NCBI GenBank assembly: GCA_016786615.1
Contig: JAEUVX010000001.1
Coordinates: 1 to 47,478 of the forward strand
Origin: Flavipsychrobacter sp.
GTDB lineage: Bacteria > Bacteroidota > Bacteroidia > Chitinophagales > Chitinophagaceae
Reading direction: 5' to 3'
Length of the DNA: 47,478 nucleotides
In this document: piece by piece, positions 10,501 through 18,175 of the stretch
How the letters are laid out: the number at the start of each line of letters is the position of its first letter
Numbering within the stretch: position 1 is the first letter of the stretch
Translations under genes and position numbers: made by a program
Notes under the pieces: model-generated
Seen by the model: the letters and a program-made list of their open reading frames with translations, nothing else
Databases searched by the model: none
Told to the model about the DNA's origin: nothing

Positions 10501-13500
10501 TGCCTATAAGATTTATACCATTAGGGTTACTTATCTGATAAATAAATGCACCTCCTAATGAAGAGTCCTTAACACTAAACGTTTGAGTATTATTACCTGT
10601 GAAATTGAGTAATGGTGTTGAGTTAGCACCCGTACATTTAAAAATACCTCCAGACTGAATGAAAGAACCAGTAATATTATATGTTTGAGATGTTGTTCCA
10701 TTATAGCTGGTTGTATTTACCGTGCCCCCTGTTTGAACATAATGGCGAATTGTTCTATTGAATGTTCCATGTATTCCAAATTGCAACTCACCAGTTCCCG
10801 TAGATACTACTTTAAATGTGTCCCTCACATTCGGTGGTATCATAATAGATACCGCAGTTTGTGTTGGACAGTCATATTCGAGATGATAAAAGCTTTGTAA
10901 ACCAATTATATCAGGGTTCATTCCAATCCAAGCAGATTTTATTATTGCCTTCGACCCGTCCATCCACTTTGCTATCGGGAATAAATTATTGGTTCCCATA
11001 GAAAACTTATGTTCATATATACCATATATATAAACCGAATTACTATCACAAGAAATACTTGTTTGCGGAGAGCTACCTCCAGCTGCTAATATACCTGATG
11101 AAGTTACTATTGTTCTGCCATTGGGACTCGCAAGGTGCATTCGTCCGATTCCCGTAGTACCAAACACCTCAGCCCTACCTGCAATTAAGCCCCGGCAACT
11201 ATCACCTGATAATGAAATATAGAATTCCTTAGTTGTTCCGTTACTTATATTTAATAATGTCGAACCGCTATCTACACGAATTTCATAGGTCGATGTGTCA
11301 TTATCAGAATTTAACCCAAGTGTTATTACATTTGAAGAGCCTGTTGTTTCGCATTGGAATACTGCAGTTGTATTATTTGTAACAATCAGCGATGTAACTG
11401 TTTGGTTGGGTATATTCTTAACACTATCAGTATTGCCGCTATTGAACTGTAAAATATCACTCCCCTTAGTGCTGTTTCTGTTAGGATTCCAATTTGCAGG
11501 ATTTGTAAAATCAGTACTGACAGCACCTGTCCATGAATAAACATGGTGCGTGTTTGGCATACATGTAAAATGCGCACCGTTCAAAGACCTGTTAGCTGAA
11601 GATATAGTATCCGTAGGTACTATACCATATAAGTTCCAATAAGGCACATGGGTTTTAAAGTAGCCCGGCATTTGCAACCATGATGTTCCATCCCAATGTG
11701 ACAGAGCGATATCTGCTTTCCCAACAACATCAACAAATGGAAACTGTGCTTCAACTTTATAACCAAAAGAAGCAGCACTTCCGCTATCTACAACTTCCCA
11801 ATATCTGTCTATATAACTTGTAGTAGCAGTATTATCGGGATGTTTCATATCGCGAACCCTAACCCCTATTTTCCTTGTTCCCCCTCCTGCTAGAGTTAGT
11901 ACAAAAGGTGAAACTTGTTGTATTCCTGTTATATCTCCTATATCGCACCTGAATTGCCTGAGTGTGGAAGCAGAATCAATAACTTTATACAGATACCCAT
12001 TCCCATCTGCAGCAATCATTTTATTTGAATCTACAATACCACCTTGGATTGATACATGGTTCACTGTAAGATTATAATCTCCGAGGCAAAGGACACCATT
12101 ATAGATTGTGAGTGTGCCAGGTACGCTTCTGCTCCCCGACAACCATAATCTATTATTAGGGGCATTGCCGCCCATACTGATATACACTGAATAAGGGCTA
12201 CTGTTGGCAGGCCATTCTATGGGTGTAATTGTTTGTTCGTAATCTACATTGTAATTCAATGAAGAAAATGAATCATACATAAATGACCCACTCCCTGTCC
12301 AACTACCGGCATTAATACTATTATATGCATTGGCTCTTATTGGGAGTACCCCTGTAAGCACTGCTCCTGCTTTATTATTAAGAATGTAATTAATCGGAAT
12401 GGGTGCAAGCGTGCCAGCAATATTCACTTTTTGGCTGACGGTACCAACAAACTCAATATTAGGTTTTCCGTTTCCGCTTTTTGTAATGTAATGTCCTGAA
12501 TTCTGTGTTAGGTCTCCATATACAGAGAGGGAATTAATATCATTAGAATTGCTATTCAAATCTACAGTCCCTCCAACTAATAACACATTCCCGAAAACTC
12601 GTAATGTTGATGTTGAGCCTATTTGATAAGTGCCTGAATATTGCGAAAAATTACCAATAACTTTTAAGTGTGTGCCTGACCGCAGTATATATGAACCTGT
12701 ATTCGTTACAGTCATATTCCCTTTTACAGAATCAATTCCTGAGGGTATTATTATTCCAGTATTTTGCGCTGAACAATTCCATACAAAATTGCCAACACGC
12801 TGAGGGGCTGTAACAGTGAATGACGTATTTGTTATACCAGTGATATTAATAGTAGAGGCAGTATTATATGCAGCCTGGGGTATACTTCCGCCATTACGGT
12901 TGTGATTATACACTGAGTTACTATTAAAAGTGAGGCAGCCCGAACACCCTTTCATCAATCCTTTTAAACCCTGAACATTTATAGTTCCATTTACTGTTGT
13001 TATGGTACTTGCCGCATCAAAAGTGCTGCTATCACCAATATTTATTATGCTTGTATTTGCGAGTGTTACTGTAGTACCTGTAGCATTTGTTGATTTAAAC
13101 ACTGCACTATCAGACAATGTAAGTGTGCCATTTATTGTAGTATTTCCATTTGCAGCATTGTAAAGCCCTTTATTCTTAATTACTACACTACCATTTATTA
13201 TTGTGGTGCCGTTGGTATAACGGTACGTTGCCAGGTCTTTGACGGTAATATTACCATTTACGACAGAAGCAGTATTCTGTGTACTAAGCGCACTTGAACC
13301 GGTAACTGTAATAGTTCCGTTCAGTTGCGAGGGTTTTGTATATATTGTAAGGTTTGTAGTGTTAGGCCCTAATGTGATTGCAGAACCAGTGGAAAAAAGG
13401 ATACTATCTAATGTAAGTGTGTTATTACTGGCACTATTCAAGGTGAGCTGTGTATTATTAGTTACTTCCATTATTTCCACACTCTGGTTAGGCATATTAA

Positions 13501-14698
13501 TTGCGGAAATAGTCCCCCCATTATTAAATACCAACGTATCATCAACATGAGGCTGTGTTCTTGCAGGCGACCAATTTGTACTTACCTGCCAATCTGCACT
13601 TCCGGAAGCCGGTACCCAGATATAGCGATGCGGACCGAGTGTAGTTGCATTACCAGTTAATGGATTATTAGTCTTATATATAGGCTGTGTAGCGCAAGTA
13701 TCATCATAAGCAAAAACAGTGTAAGTATAATTGGTATTCATACTCAAACTGTTGTGAGTAAATGTGGTTAGCGGCCCTGCATATAATACAGTACCATTTC
13801 CAATTGAATTACCCGTAGTATAGTAGGTGCCATTAGAAGGTGTACCGCTTAGTGCAACTCCCGGTGTCACCACTATAAGATATTTATCAACAACTGGTGA
13901 TGCGGCAGTAAAAGAACCTGATATACTATTAAATGAAGGCGTTAAAATAAGACTAGTCGGTTGATTCACAGGGGTAGTACACTGCGGTGGTGTAAAAGTA
14001 AACTTCAAGCCCGATGAAGGGAGCAAGGCTGAAGATACGGATACGGTTGCACTGCTGACTGTAGAGTTATTGGTTAATGACCAGCCAGAGCTGCCAGTTC
14101 TGGAATTATAATATGCATTGGATGTGCCCCTAAGCCCTACTTGTACAACAAAAGAAGCAGTATTAGTCATACTCCCATACACAAAATCAATTGTGTTAAC
14201 TGTTTCATTCAACCTAACCTGAAAGTTGAACAATTGTGAACTTGACGTACGTGATACATTCTTCCACTGGACAACAAAAGTTCTATTAGGCGCAGACCCT
14301 ATTGTTTGGCTTCTCACCTCGCATCCATTGCCACTGTAACCTTGTAAATCTGAAGCAAAAGGTGCCGCAATACCAAAGCCGGTCGATGTTGAACCAATTG
14401 GAAAATAATTTGTCATTCCCGGGTCATTATTCGAAAAACCGATATACCCATTATCGCAGACAGAGATTTGTGAATAACTAACTCCATCTATAATAAAAGA
14501 AAATGGTAGAGTTGCAGCAAATCTCTGGTCGGAAACATAAAAACCTGTATCATAAACTGTTCCTCCCGTTATAGGTGTGTATGTAACTGAATTTTGCGAA
14601 AAGCTATATGATGATAGAATATGCGGCTGTGCATTGGTAATAGAAAAATTAAATAATACCGCACATATTAGAGTTATTAGGTTAAACACTTTTCTCAT
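4505..14698 (-). CDS. Giant T9SS-secreted surface protein with Ig-like repeats
   Basis: A protein of 3397 residues. It has a signal peptide (about 1-23, ending TNAQ), an N-terminal beta-rich domain, a fibronectin-like segment (about 240-350), then long beta-helix/autotransporter-like stretches rich in Asn, Thr and Ser. Three modules of the form W..P.NW....P...D are visible (about residues 366, 1060 and 1700). An Ig-like domain follows at about 2210-2300, then eleven Ig-like repeats of about 91 residues (about 2304-3300) and a T9SS type A sorting domain (LYPNPNHGSFIIKG to the end). The likely role is a cell-surface adhesin or matrix protein; no catalytic motif is seen. It is the only gene of its block, with repeat copies on both sides. 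Confidence 0.92.
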   Translation of the reverse strand: MRKVFNLITLICAVLFNFSITNAQPHILSSYSFSQNSVTYTPITGGTVYDTGFYVSDQRFAATLPFSFIIDGVSYSQISVCDNGYIGFSNNDPGMTNYFPIGSTSTGFGIAAPFASDLQGYSGNGCEVRSQTIGSAPNRTFVVQWKNVSRTSSSQLFNFQVRLNETVNTIDFVYGSMTNTASFVVQVGLRGTSNAYYNSRTGSSGWSLTNNSTVSSATVSVSSALLPSSGLKFTFTPPQCTTPVNQPTSLILTPSFNSISGSFTAASPVVDKYLIVVTPGVALSGTPSNGTYYTTGNSIGNGTVLYAGPLTTFTHNSLSMNTNYTYTVFAYDDTCATQPIYKTNNPLTGNATTLGPHRYIWVPASGSADWQVSTNWSPARTQPHVDDTLVFNNGGTISAINMPNQSVEIMEVTNNTQLTLNSASNNTLTLDSILFSTGSAITLGPNTTNLTIYTKPSQLNGTITVTGSSALSTQNTASVVNGNITVKDLATYRYTNGTTIINGSVVIKNKGLYNAANGNTTINGTLTLSDSAVFKSTNATGTTVTLANTSIINIGDSSTFDAASTITTVNGTINVQGLKGLMKGCSGCLTFNSNSVYNHNRNGGSIPQAAYNTASTINITGITNTSFTVTAPQRVGNFVWNCSAQNTGIIIPSGIDSVKGNMTVTNTGSYILRSGTHLKVIGNFSQYSGTYQIGSTSTLRVFGNVLLVGGTVDLNSNSNDINSLSVYGDLTQNSGHYITKSGNGKPNIEFVGTVSQKVNIAGTLAPIPINYILNNKAGAVLTGVLPIRANAYNSINAGSWTGSGSFMYDSFSSLNYNVDYEQTITPIEWPANSSPYSVYISMGGNAPNNRLWLSGSRSVPGTLTIYNGVLCLGDYNLTVNHVSIQGGIVDSNKMIAADGNGYLYKVIDSASTLRQFRCDIGDITGIQQVSPFVLTLAGGGTRKIGVRVRDMKHPDNTATTSYIDRYWEVVDSGSAASFGYKVEAQFPFVDVVGKADIALSHWDGTSWLQMPGYFKTHVPYWNLYGIVPTDTISSANRSLNGAHFTCMPNTHHVYSWTGAVSTDFTNPANWNPNRNSTKGSDILQFNSGNTDSVKNIPNQTVTSLIVTNNTTAVFQCETTGSSNVITLGLNSDNDTSTYEIRVDSGSTLLNISNGTTKEFYISLSGDSCRGLIAGRAEVFGTTGIGRMHLASPNGRTIVTSSGILAAGGSSPQTSISCDSNSVYIYGIYEHKFSMGTNNLFPIAKWMDGSKAIIKSAWIGMNPDIIGLQSFYHLEYDCPTQTAVSIMIPPNVRDTFKVVSTGTGELQFGIHGTFNRTIRHYVQTGGTVNTTSYNGTTSQTYNITGSFIQSGGIFKCTGANSTPLLNFTGNNTQTFSVKDSSLGGAFIYQISNPNGINLIGTGSISVFNVRSPGAIRISVPNSSPINTTLPIAYNAGANLIFDGQGSYAADTIVYPATNQPTNLTVAIGTGNVLRLPGNRVVPGTFQMTSGDLDISTYSLMLGTSAASQGTLVWTAGSNIRLTSGSVTRWYGTTGLPTAPGNAIGFYPIAYNGAPRHVSLYFSTTTALSVGGSITVSHNHINGQATGLSIADGVYTINNRTNASWSFATGGGLTLTSATMGLRVAAADLVSFIPTVADLRLMRTSSVVGTHVAGSGSSPSYMVQRSGLTDIALTNASLYVGTSSANMPTAFISVNDGSWNNPATWNINAVPGINDLVQIRSGDTVMIDTACFAKMLVVSNAGAIHTNDSTLKVDSLIDNFGHIRIAGGTVTLGPTGGGKCPFRSYGTLTVASGNLNINGYLKLENGSVFNQSGGNINLDGNAGGVLANSVPNGFDILDFGTSNLNVTNGNITIIDPHAGTSRVFNMSATSGNTSFGPAHNLIFGDGISTAIGGTSDGFRFSTSSSSRILLGNVIINGSGSTSIAARKVTQGSFNTIIKGNLTINPYGEYNNIGSNIFIKGNVTVGAGAKFNTTGTIYFTDYAINAQVTNTQTQRVSGTGTIMHGTTSSFQSIVINNSSPGGVVFDVGDVSFVGLTFTKGRLFMTNGSTLINFATNPNVQNASQSTGWLVGKLQWPVAVGAYNIKFDLGDSLNYTPINMSGVASTAGALKVGFANNDHPNISASGIFGSKSVNKYYIIDTIGTISFSAINKLGLSWSAADIDPGAIYPNFVAKYYKNAAWSHTTDSVKYATQLYSSVPANTFPAVFQVGEIASQPAIVQQPISQTVCMNANAVFAVVAAQATGYQWQINTGSGWANLMYNNTYFGTNTAQLTINNTIAAMNGYQYRCRVYNSYDTVVSNAATIIVNSSVVPSVSIVAGQGNVICSGTPVTFTASSINGGSTPIYQWQVNGLNVGSNSNTFSSSVLGNGDIITCILTSSISCVTIAAVTSNAITMVVNPTVTPAISIGVNPGSAICGGTSVTFTASAVAAGTTPVYQWKKNGNNVGTNSSAYTDNTLNNSDVITCTLTSSAACATLTTVTSSSVTMVVNPVLTPVVTIVSNVGDTICSGTTVTYTATPVNGGTAPSYQWKKNGFNVGTNSTIYIDNTIANGDVISCVMASNASCLSAGVDTSNTISMVVATSIVPDVTISVSPGNTVCANTSVTFTATPVNGGNTPSFQWKLNGINVGGNSNTYTNTTLTNGDAVKCVMISSAGCASPSGDTSNIISMTVTPVVTPSVSFTISPNDTICSGTSVSFTATPVNGGSLPSYQWKRNGLNVGTNSNTYSDATPVNGNIYSCVMTTNAVCPSSTTASFDDTVVVIPVVTPSVSVTANPGNNICAGTLVAFTAIPTNGGASPSYQWKVNGSNVGTNSNTYSNTTLANTDIITCVMTSNAACFSTSTATSTGITMTVTPNVTPSVTISASPGNVICSGASATFTASHTNGGSSPSYQWKVNGVNAATGTTYTTTSLSNSDVVTCALTSSATCATPVSTTSNSITMTVNPYVTPSVSISANPGNTICSGTSVTFTATPTNGGSSPSYQWKVNGSNVGTNSSSYTTSTLTNGDAVTCELTTSAPCITAANATSSAITMVVNPQVTPAVSISANPGNTICAGASVTFTANPVNGGASPSYQWKVNGSNVGTNSSTYTSATLINGDAVTCVLTSNATCVTNTIATSSAITMTVNAVLTASVAISSNSGNIICTGTSVTFTATPTNGGTTPAYQWKVNGLIVGINSPTYSSGSLTTGDIVTCDLTSNATCVSPPTAISNGITMTVNPVLIPAVAVNVSPGTTVGPWATINFSANVTNGGTSPTYQWRKNGITIPGATNSTYSATTSSSLADNDIICVLIKSNATCVSPDTVSSCAPVINISLGVNGVEVVNDFKLYPNPNHGSFIIKGTVIHQAEVSIQVLNTMGQVIYKSSVTSSGKEFYHKVDLPDISKGVYLLRLKQNGEYRDAQFMVE
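4790..7785 (-). repeat. Eleven tandem about 273-bp repeats coding Ig-like domains
   Basis: Within the giant gene a unit of about 91 codons recurs eleven times. Its landmarks are TPSVSI, ICSGTSVTFTA, a PSYQWKVNG core with the Ig-type Trp, a GTNS..Y turn, and a late DAVTCV...C pair that could form a disulfide. The middle units (about five to nine) are the most alike, with near-identical stretches around SYQWKVNGSNVGTNS; the last unit is divergent. Such arrays expand and contract by recombination, so the true copy number may differ from the assembly. Confidence 0.9.
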
Positions 14699-15032
14699 AA
14701 AGGATAGAAATTAGGGTAGTTAAAAACCGTGTAAAATTAAGTTTTTTTTGCATGGAGAATATTCCCATTACAATGAGGGAACACGAATATTTTTTTTAAC
14801 TAAAAGTTCAAAAATCTATATTCAAGCATGCAAGGCTTATAAAAATATTGTATGATTCTATTTAGAAGTATCAACTTGATAACCCATCAAACTATCTTGG
14901 AATTACTCAGGTTATACTAAGCAGAATAAGGGCAAATGGTGAGTTAAATTATGAGTTATATTATTTGTAGAAAAAGACCTTTCTTCTCTGATAATTTTCG
15001 GATAATATCTTATTTATTGATCAACACTTGAA
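14699..15032. other. Non-coding leader of the giant gene, up to repeat copy 2
   Basis: AT-rich sequence of 334 bp without a supported gene. The promoter of the giant gene must lie at its left end, but I cannot place a convincing Bacteroidota -33/-7 pair. The right end is the last part of the block before repeat copy 2. Confidence 0.4.
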
Positions 15033-15132
15033 TTTTCAGTCCTTGGTTAAGCTTTAATAATGACTGACACTACTGTAATACTAGTAGTAAATCATGCTTC
15101 AGATAGTTAGAACTAAGGGTAGTCAAGTCTAC
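15033..15132 (+). repeat. 100-bp direct repeat, copy 2 (putative att site)
   Basis: Identical over all 100 bases to copy 3 at 27301-27400, while the sequences on both sides are unrelated. The core TTTTCAGTCCTTG matches the tRNA-Phe anticodon loop and half of its stem. The inner hairpin is a perfect ACTACT / AGTAGT stem (15069-15074 with 15083-15088) around GTAATACT. The outer stem is partly decayed (AAGC with GCTT). It lies between the start of the giant gene and the SGNH hydrolase gene. Confidence 0.8.
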
Positions 15133-15141
15133 CATTTTCAA

Positions 15142-15171
15142 AAGCCACTGTATCAATTACTACAGCGGCTT
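15142..15171. terminator. Terminator-like hairpin after repeat copy 2
   Basis: An 11-bp stem with one mismatch, AAGCCACTGTA / TACAGCGGCTT, begins ten bases after the repeat. T-tracts are weak on both strands. It resembles the hairpin after copy 1 (shared AAAAGCCACTG). Confidence 0.5.
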
Positions 15172-15289
15172 GTTTATTATCTGGAATTATCTATTTGGGT
15201 TAAATGTCGTAAGGCTTTCGTAGATTGAATACTAAAAAGGCACCAAGACTGTAGTTCAATAAATTATACAGACCTGTCAAGCTCCTCTC

Positions 15290-15357
15290 TACCTGCAATT
15301 TTCATGCAGGTATAAAATAACGTTAAACCAACCTTAGAGACCTTTTATTGGTCTTTT
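15290..15357 (+). promoter_or_regulatory. Two stem-loops in the leader of the SGNH gene
   Basis: A perfect 8-bp stem TACCTGCA / TGCAGGTA (15290-15297 with 15305-15312) is followed by a weaker AGACC / GGTCT hairpin with a T run (15338-15357), just before the ATG at 15377. The second could act as an attenuator-type terminator, or the first could end an upstream transcript. A regulatory role is only a suggestion from position. Confidence 0.3.
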
Positions 15358-15376
15358 ATGTAGTAAAAGATTGCAT

Positions 15377-16654
15377 ATGAATAAACTTTACACCATTTTA
15401 TTGTTGACAATAGCCTGTCTGAACAAAACAGACGCTAACGGAGGGCAAAAATTGCGCGTATATTTTATTGGCAACAGCTACACACAGACCAACAATATGC
15501 CCCAGATGATAGCCGACATTGCTTCTTCAATGGGCGATACTCTAGTTTTCGAGGACCATACACCCGGCGGCTGGAAGCTTAAAGACCACTGGAATCCACC
15601 ACAAGACCCCTGCGTCTCTAAAATTAAAACCGGCAATTGGGATTACATAGTATTGCAGGAACAAAGCCAACTACCTGCTTTGGGCCAACTTGGCCCTTCT
15701 CATCCTACCTACATATACGCCGGTCAGTTCACAAAACTTATTCGTGATAGTGCAAAATGTACGATGCCAATGTTCTACATGACATGGGGGTATAAGAACG
15801 GCGACCCAACTAATTGTCCCGGACTGCAGTATATGTGTACCTATGAAAGTATGGACAGCGTAATTCGGATGCGCTATATGGAATTGGCAGATTCATTTGA
15901 CGCAGTGGTATCGCCTGTAGGTGCAGTGCGCAGATACATCAGACAAAACTATCCCGGCATCGAATTATACCAGGCAGATGGAAGCCATCCGGAAGTGGCA
16001 GGTACGTATGCTGCTGCTTGTTGCTTCTATACGGCTTTATTCAAGAAAGACCCTTTACTAATCACTTTCAATAGTACTTTGCCTACTATAGACGCATCGA
16101 ATATAAAAATTGCAGCTAAAACAGTAGTATATGATTCTCTGGTCAAATGGGGACTAAATATTGCCGATCTCTCTGCTGCATTTGAGTATACCAGTAGCGG
16201 CACAACAGTGACATTCACAAATAAGTCATCATCAAAGGCACAAACTTTCAGTTGGAATTTTGGAGATGGCAATACCTCTATAGCGAAAGACCCGGTGCAT
16301 ACTTATTCAACCAAAGGTGACTATACGGTAACGCTTACTACATATGATACCAACGGGTGCAACAGGACAGTATCAAAAAATGTAAACTTGCTCACTAGCA
16401 CTGTTGAGGGCGTAGCATCTACAGGATTTACAATAAGCCCCAATCCTGCAATTGAGAGTATAATAATACAACCTAACCAACAGTCGGTAGGATTTAAAAT
16501 CCGCATTACCAGCATAGACGGTCAGGTCAAATACACAGCACCAGCAAACGGTCCGGTTAAAGTAGACCTTTCACTTTTCAGCAGCGGCATGTATTATGTA
16601 ATCCTATATAATTACACAGGCATTCGTCATTACGGAAAGTTCATAAAACAGTAA
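15377..16654 (+). CDS. Secreted SGNH hydrolase with PKD and T9SS sorting domain
   Basis: A 425-residue protein counted from the ATG at 15377; a TTG two codons upstream is less likely. An N-terminal signal peptide ends near residue 20. The SGNH/GDSL-like domain shows FIGNSYTQ (nucleophile Ser) near residue 33 and DGSHPEVAGTYAA (block V, Asp and His) near 210. A PKD domain (SWNFGDGN...HTYSTKGDYTVTLT) spans about 265-340, and a T9SS sorting domain (FTISPNP onward) ends the protein. It is probably an exported esterase acting on acyl or acetyl groups of a polysaccharide; the substrate is unknown. It is alone between repeat copy 2 and the degenerate copy at 16785, the closest thing here to a single-gene cassette. 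Confidence 0.88.
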   Translation: MNKLYTILLLTIACLNKTDANGGQKLRVYFIGNSYTQTNNMPQMIADIASSMGDTLVFEDHTPGGWKLKDHWNPPQDPCVSKIKTGNWDYIVLQEQSQLPALGQLGPSHPTYIYAGQFTKLIRDSAKCTMPMFYMTWGYKNGDPTNCPGLQYMCTYESMDSVIRMRYMELADSFDAVVSPVGAVRRYIRQNYPGIELYQADGSHPEVAGTYAAACCFYTALFKKDPLLITFNSTLPTIDASNIKIAAKTVVYDSLVKWGLNIADLSAAFEYTSSGTTVTFTNKSSSKAQTFSWNFGDGNTSIAKDPVHTYSTKGDYTVTLTTYDTNGCNRTVSKNVNLLTSTVEGVASTGFTISPNPAIESIIIQPNQQSVGFKIRITSIDGQVKYTAPANGPVKVDLSLFSSGMYYVILYNYTGIRHYGKFIKQ

Positions 16655-16784
16655 TTGACATTGCCACCACTCCCCTTTCTTGAAATTTTAGTTATTTATT
16701 GTAACGAGGTAGGTATACGTAAGAGCTTCAACTTCTTACCTAACTATTTTTAGAATAGTTATCACAGATAGTTCAATTTCAACA

Positions 16785-16884
16785 AATTCAGTAACCTTCT
16801 AATGATAGTTTAACCTAAGTAAAGACAGGTCAAACTCTTCAAATCATCCGTAAAATAGTTCGATAATAGTCCTGACGAGGCTAC
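16785..16884 (+). repeat. Degenerate 100-bp repeat (probable decayed sixth copy)
   Basis: It starts AATTCAGT, contains AAATCAT then AAAATAGTT, and ends GGCTAC exactly 100 bases later, in register with the other copies at both ends and around the AAATCAT block. Similarity elsewhere is poor and the inner hairpin is not recognisable. Support comes from what follows: AAAAGGCAATCCTTCAACTG at 16896-16915 is nearly the same terminator arm that follows copies 3 and 4. Confidence 0.45.
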
Positions 16885-16930
16885 TATTATTTTTAAAAGG
16901 CAATCCTTCAACTGATTACTTTTTTTGTTT

Positions 16931-17460
16931 TTACAGCATAGCTCGATTCAAAACGATTTCATCGAACAATAAGTAGATACAAGTAGTTAGAACTTGATCA
17001 TTTTGCTTGTTATACATCATTACCTTCCGGAAATACCAAATACAATAATTGCAGTTCCTCGAAGTAATGCGCAACAACCCAGGTCTGGCGCATATTCTGC
17101 GCATAGTCCAATCCCTTTTGAAGTGCCTTTTCAAGGTTAGAACTCAATCACTGCTCTGGTCAATTTCCTGTTGGATTTTTTCCAACTGGTCATCATAAAG
17201 AGTAGCATATTTCCGGTACTGTTCCTGTATAATTTCGCCCAGTACAAATCGTTCTTCTATCTTGTCCAACTGATCCTTGATTTCTAATAGCCGCTTGCGT
17301 CTGCTTTTTTTATCGTCTTCTACAACGGCTAGCTTTGTTTTCAGTTTTTCTATCAGTATTTCACGCAGTCGGCTTTTGTATTTTTCATCGTATTGAAAAT
17401 GACTTATAAGTTCTTCAAATTCCCCATTAAGCTTTTTTTTCGCGGATACATTTAGTTTGT
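16931..17460 (-). pseudogene. Decayed C-terminus of a large serine recombinase
   Basis: On the minus strand three frames carry consecutive pieces of the C-terminal part of a Bacteroidota large serine recombinase. The first is NVSAKKKLNGEFEELISHF followed by a charged coiled coil with LDKIEERFVLGEI, ending at a stop at 17144. The second is SNLEKALQKGLDYAQNMRQ through LLYLVFPEG, with a stop at 17010. The third is MYNKQNDQVLTT onward, with a stop at 16931. At least two frameshifts separate them. The catalytic N-terminal domain and zinc-ribbon start are missing; the upstream neighbour's stop at 17452 falls on the break. It cannot encode an active enzyme. Confidence 0.8.
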
Positions 17461-18162
17461 TGCCTGCTTATCAATTTCCCGAATAATGTCATTTGCATAG
17501 TAAATCGCTGCATCAAATGTTTCGATGCTAAATTTCAGCTGAAGATCGGTATGTAACGCAGTCATTGCTTTAACCTTTGACCCTAAGAGTATTTTTGACA
17601 AATCTTCATCCTCGTCTGTCTCCATAAGAAAACTGATTATTTTCAATGCCTGAGCCATGTTCGCTTTATCCGTTTCAGCAACTAATGGCGTCACCTTTTC
17701 ATAATAATTAAGAATCGAATTTTTTAATTTCTTATTCTCAATATATCCGATTTTCCCACTCGACTTAAACCCTTCATAGTTTCCGCTATTGATGACTATT
17801 GTTGCCAACCTTGCGTTCATACGCACATCTGCATGTATCTTGTGAATGCTGTCATATTTCTGTTTTGTCAGATTTCTTAGGAATAGAAAATCGATCCTAT
17901 TTTTTTTCATAGTATCTCTCGCATTCTTCAAATTTGCCACATCATCTTTCAAATCGTTTCTAATGTCTGTCAGAAACTCTCTCACTTCCCTTTGCTGGTG
18001 CCTATGTTCGCTCCAGCCATGCAACCAGATTGAGATAGTTACCGCAAAAACGATGATACAAATTTCAACAATCACATCTTTTACCTTTTCACCAAAACTA
18101 TGCTTAGTGTTTCTCACCTCTTTGTATATTTTCTTTGTATGCTTTGTTATTTCCTCTACCAT
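17452..18162 (-). CDS. DUF6090-like membrane protein
   Basis: About 236 residues from the ATG at 18162, the start I prefer because the longer frame overlaps the preceding kinase gene. After a basic N-terminus there is one membrane segment (VIVEICIIVFAVTISIWLHG), then SEHRHQQREVREFLTDIRND and a long helical domain. This order matches DUF6090 proteins of Bacteroidota, whose function is unknown. The start is 13 bp after the stop of the hybrid histidine kinase, so it is probably the last gene of that operon. Its stop coincides with the broken edge of the serine recombinase remnant. Confidence 0.72.
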   Translation of the reverse strand: MVEEITKHTKKIYKEVRNTKHSFGEKVKDVIVEICIIVFAVTISIWLHGWSEHRHQQREVREFLTDIRNDLKDDVANLKNARDTMKKNRIDFLFLRNLTKQKYDSIHKIHADVRMNARLATIVINSGNYEGFKSSGKIGYIENKKLKNSILNYYEKVTPLVAETDKANMAQALKIISFLMETDEDEDLSKILLGSKVKAMTALHTDLQLKFSIETFDAAIYYANDIIREIDKQATN

Positions 18163-18175
18163 AATATTTATGTAT

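Noticed and set aside
16981-17000. A further repeat copy suggested by AAGTAGTTAGAACTTGATC.
   Set aside because: Only about ten bases match, and they lie within the frameshifted recombinase coding sequence.
16931-17134. A separate 67-codon leftward gene.
   Set aside because: Its sequence is a frameshifted mixture whose end (MYNKQNDQ) continues the recombinase C-terminus, so it belongs to the pseudogene.
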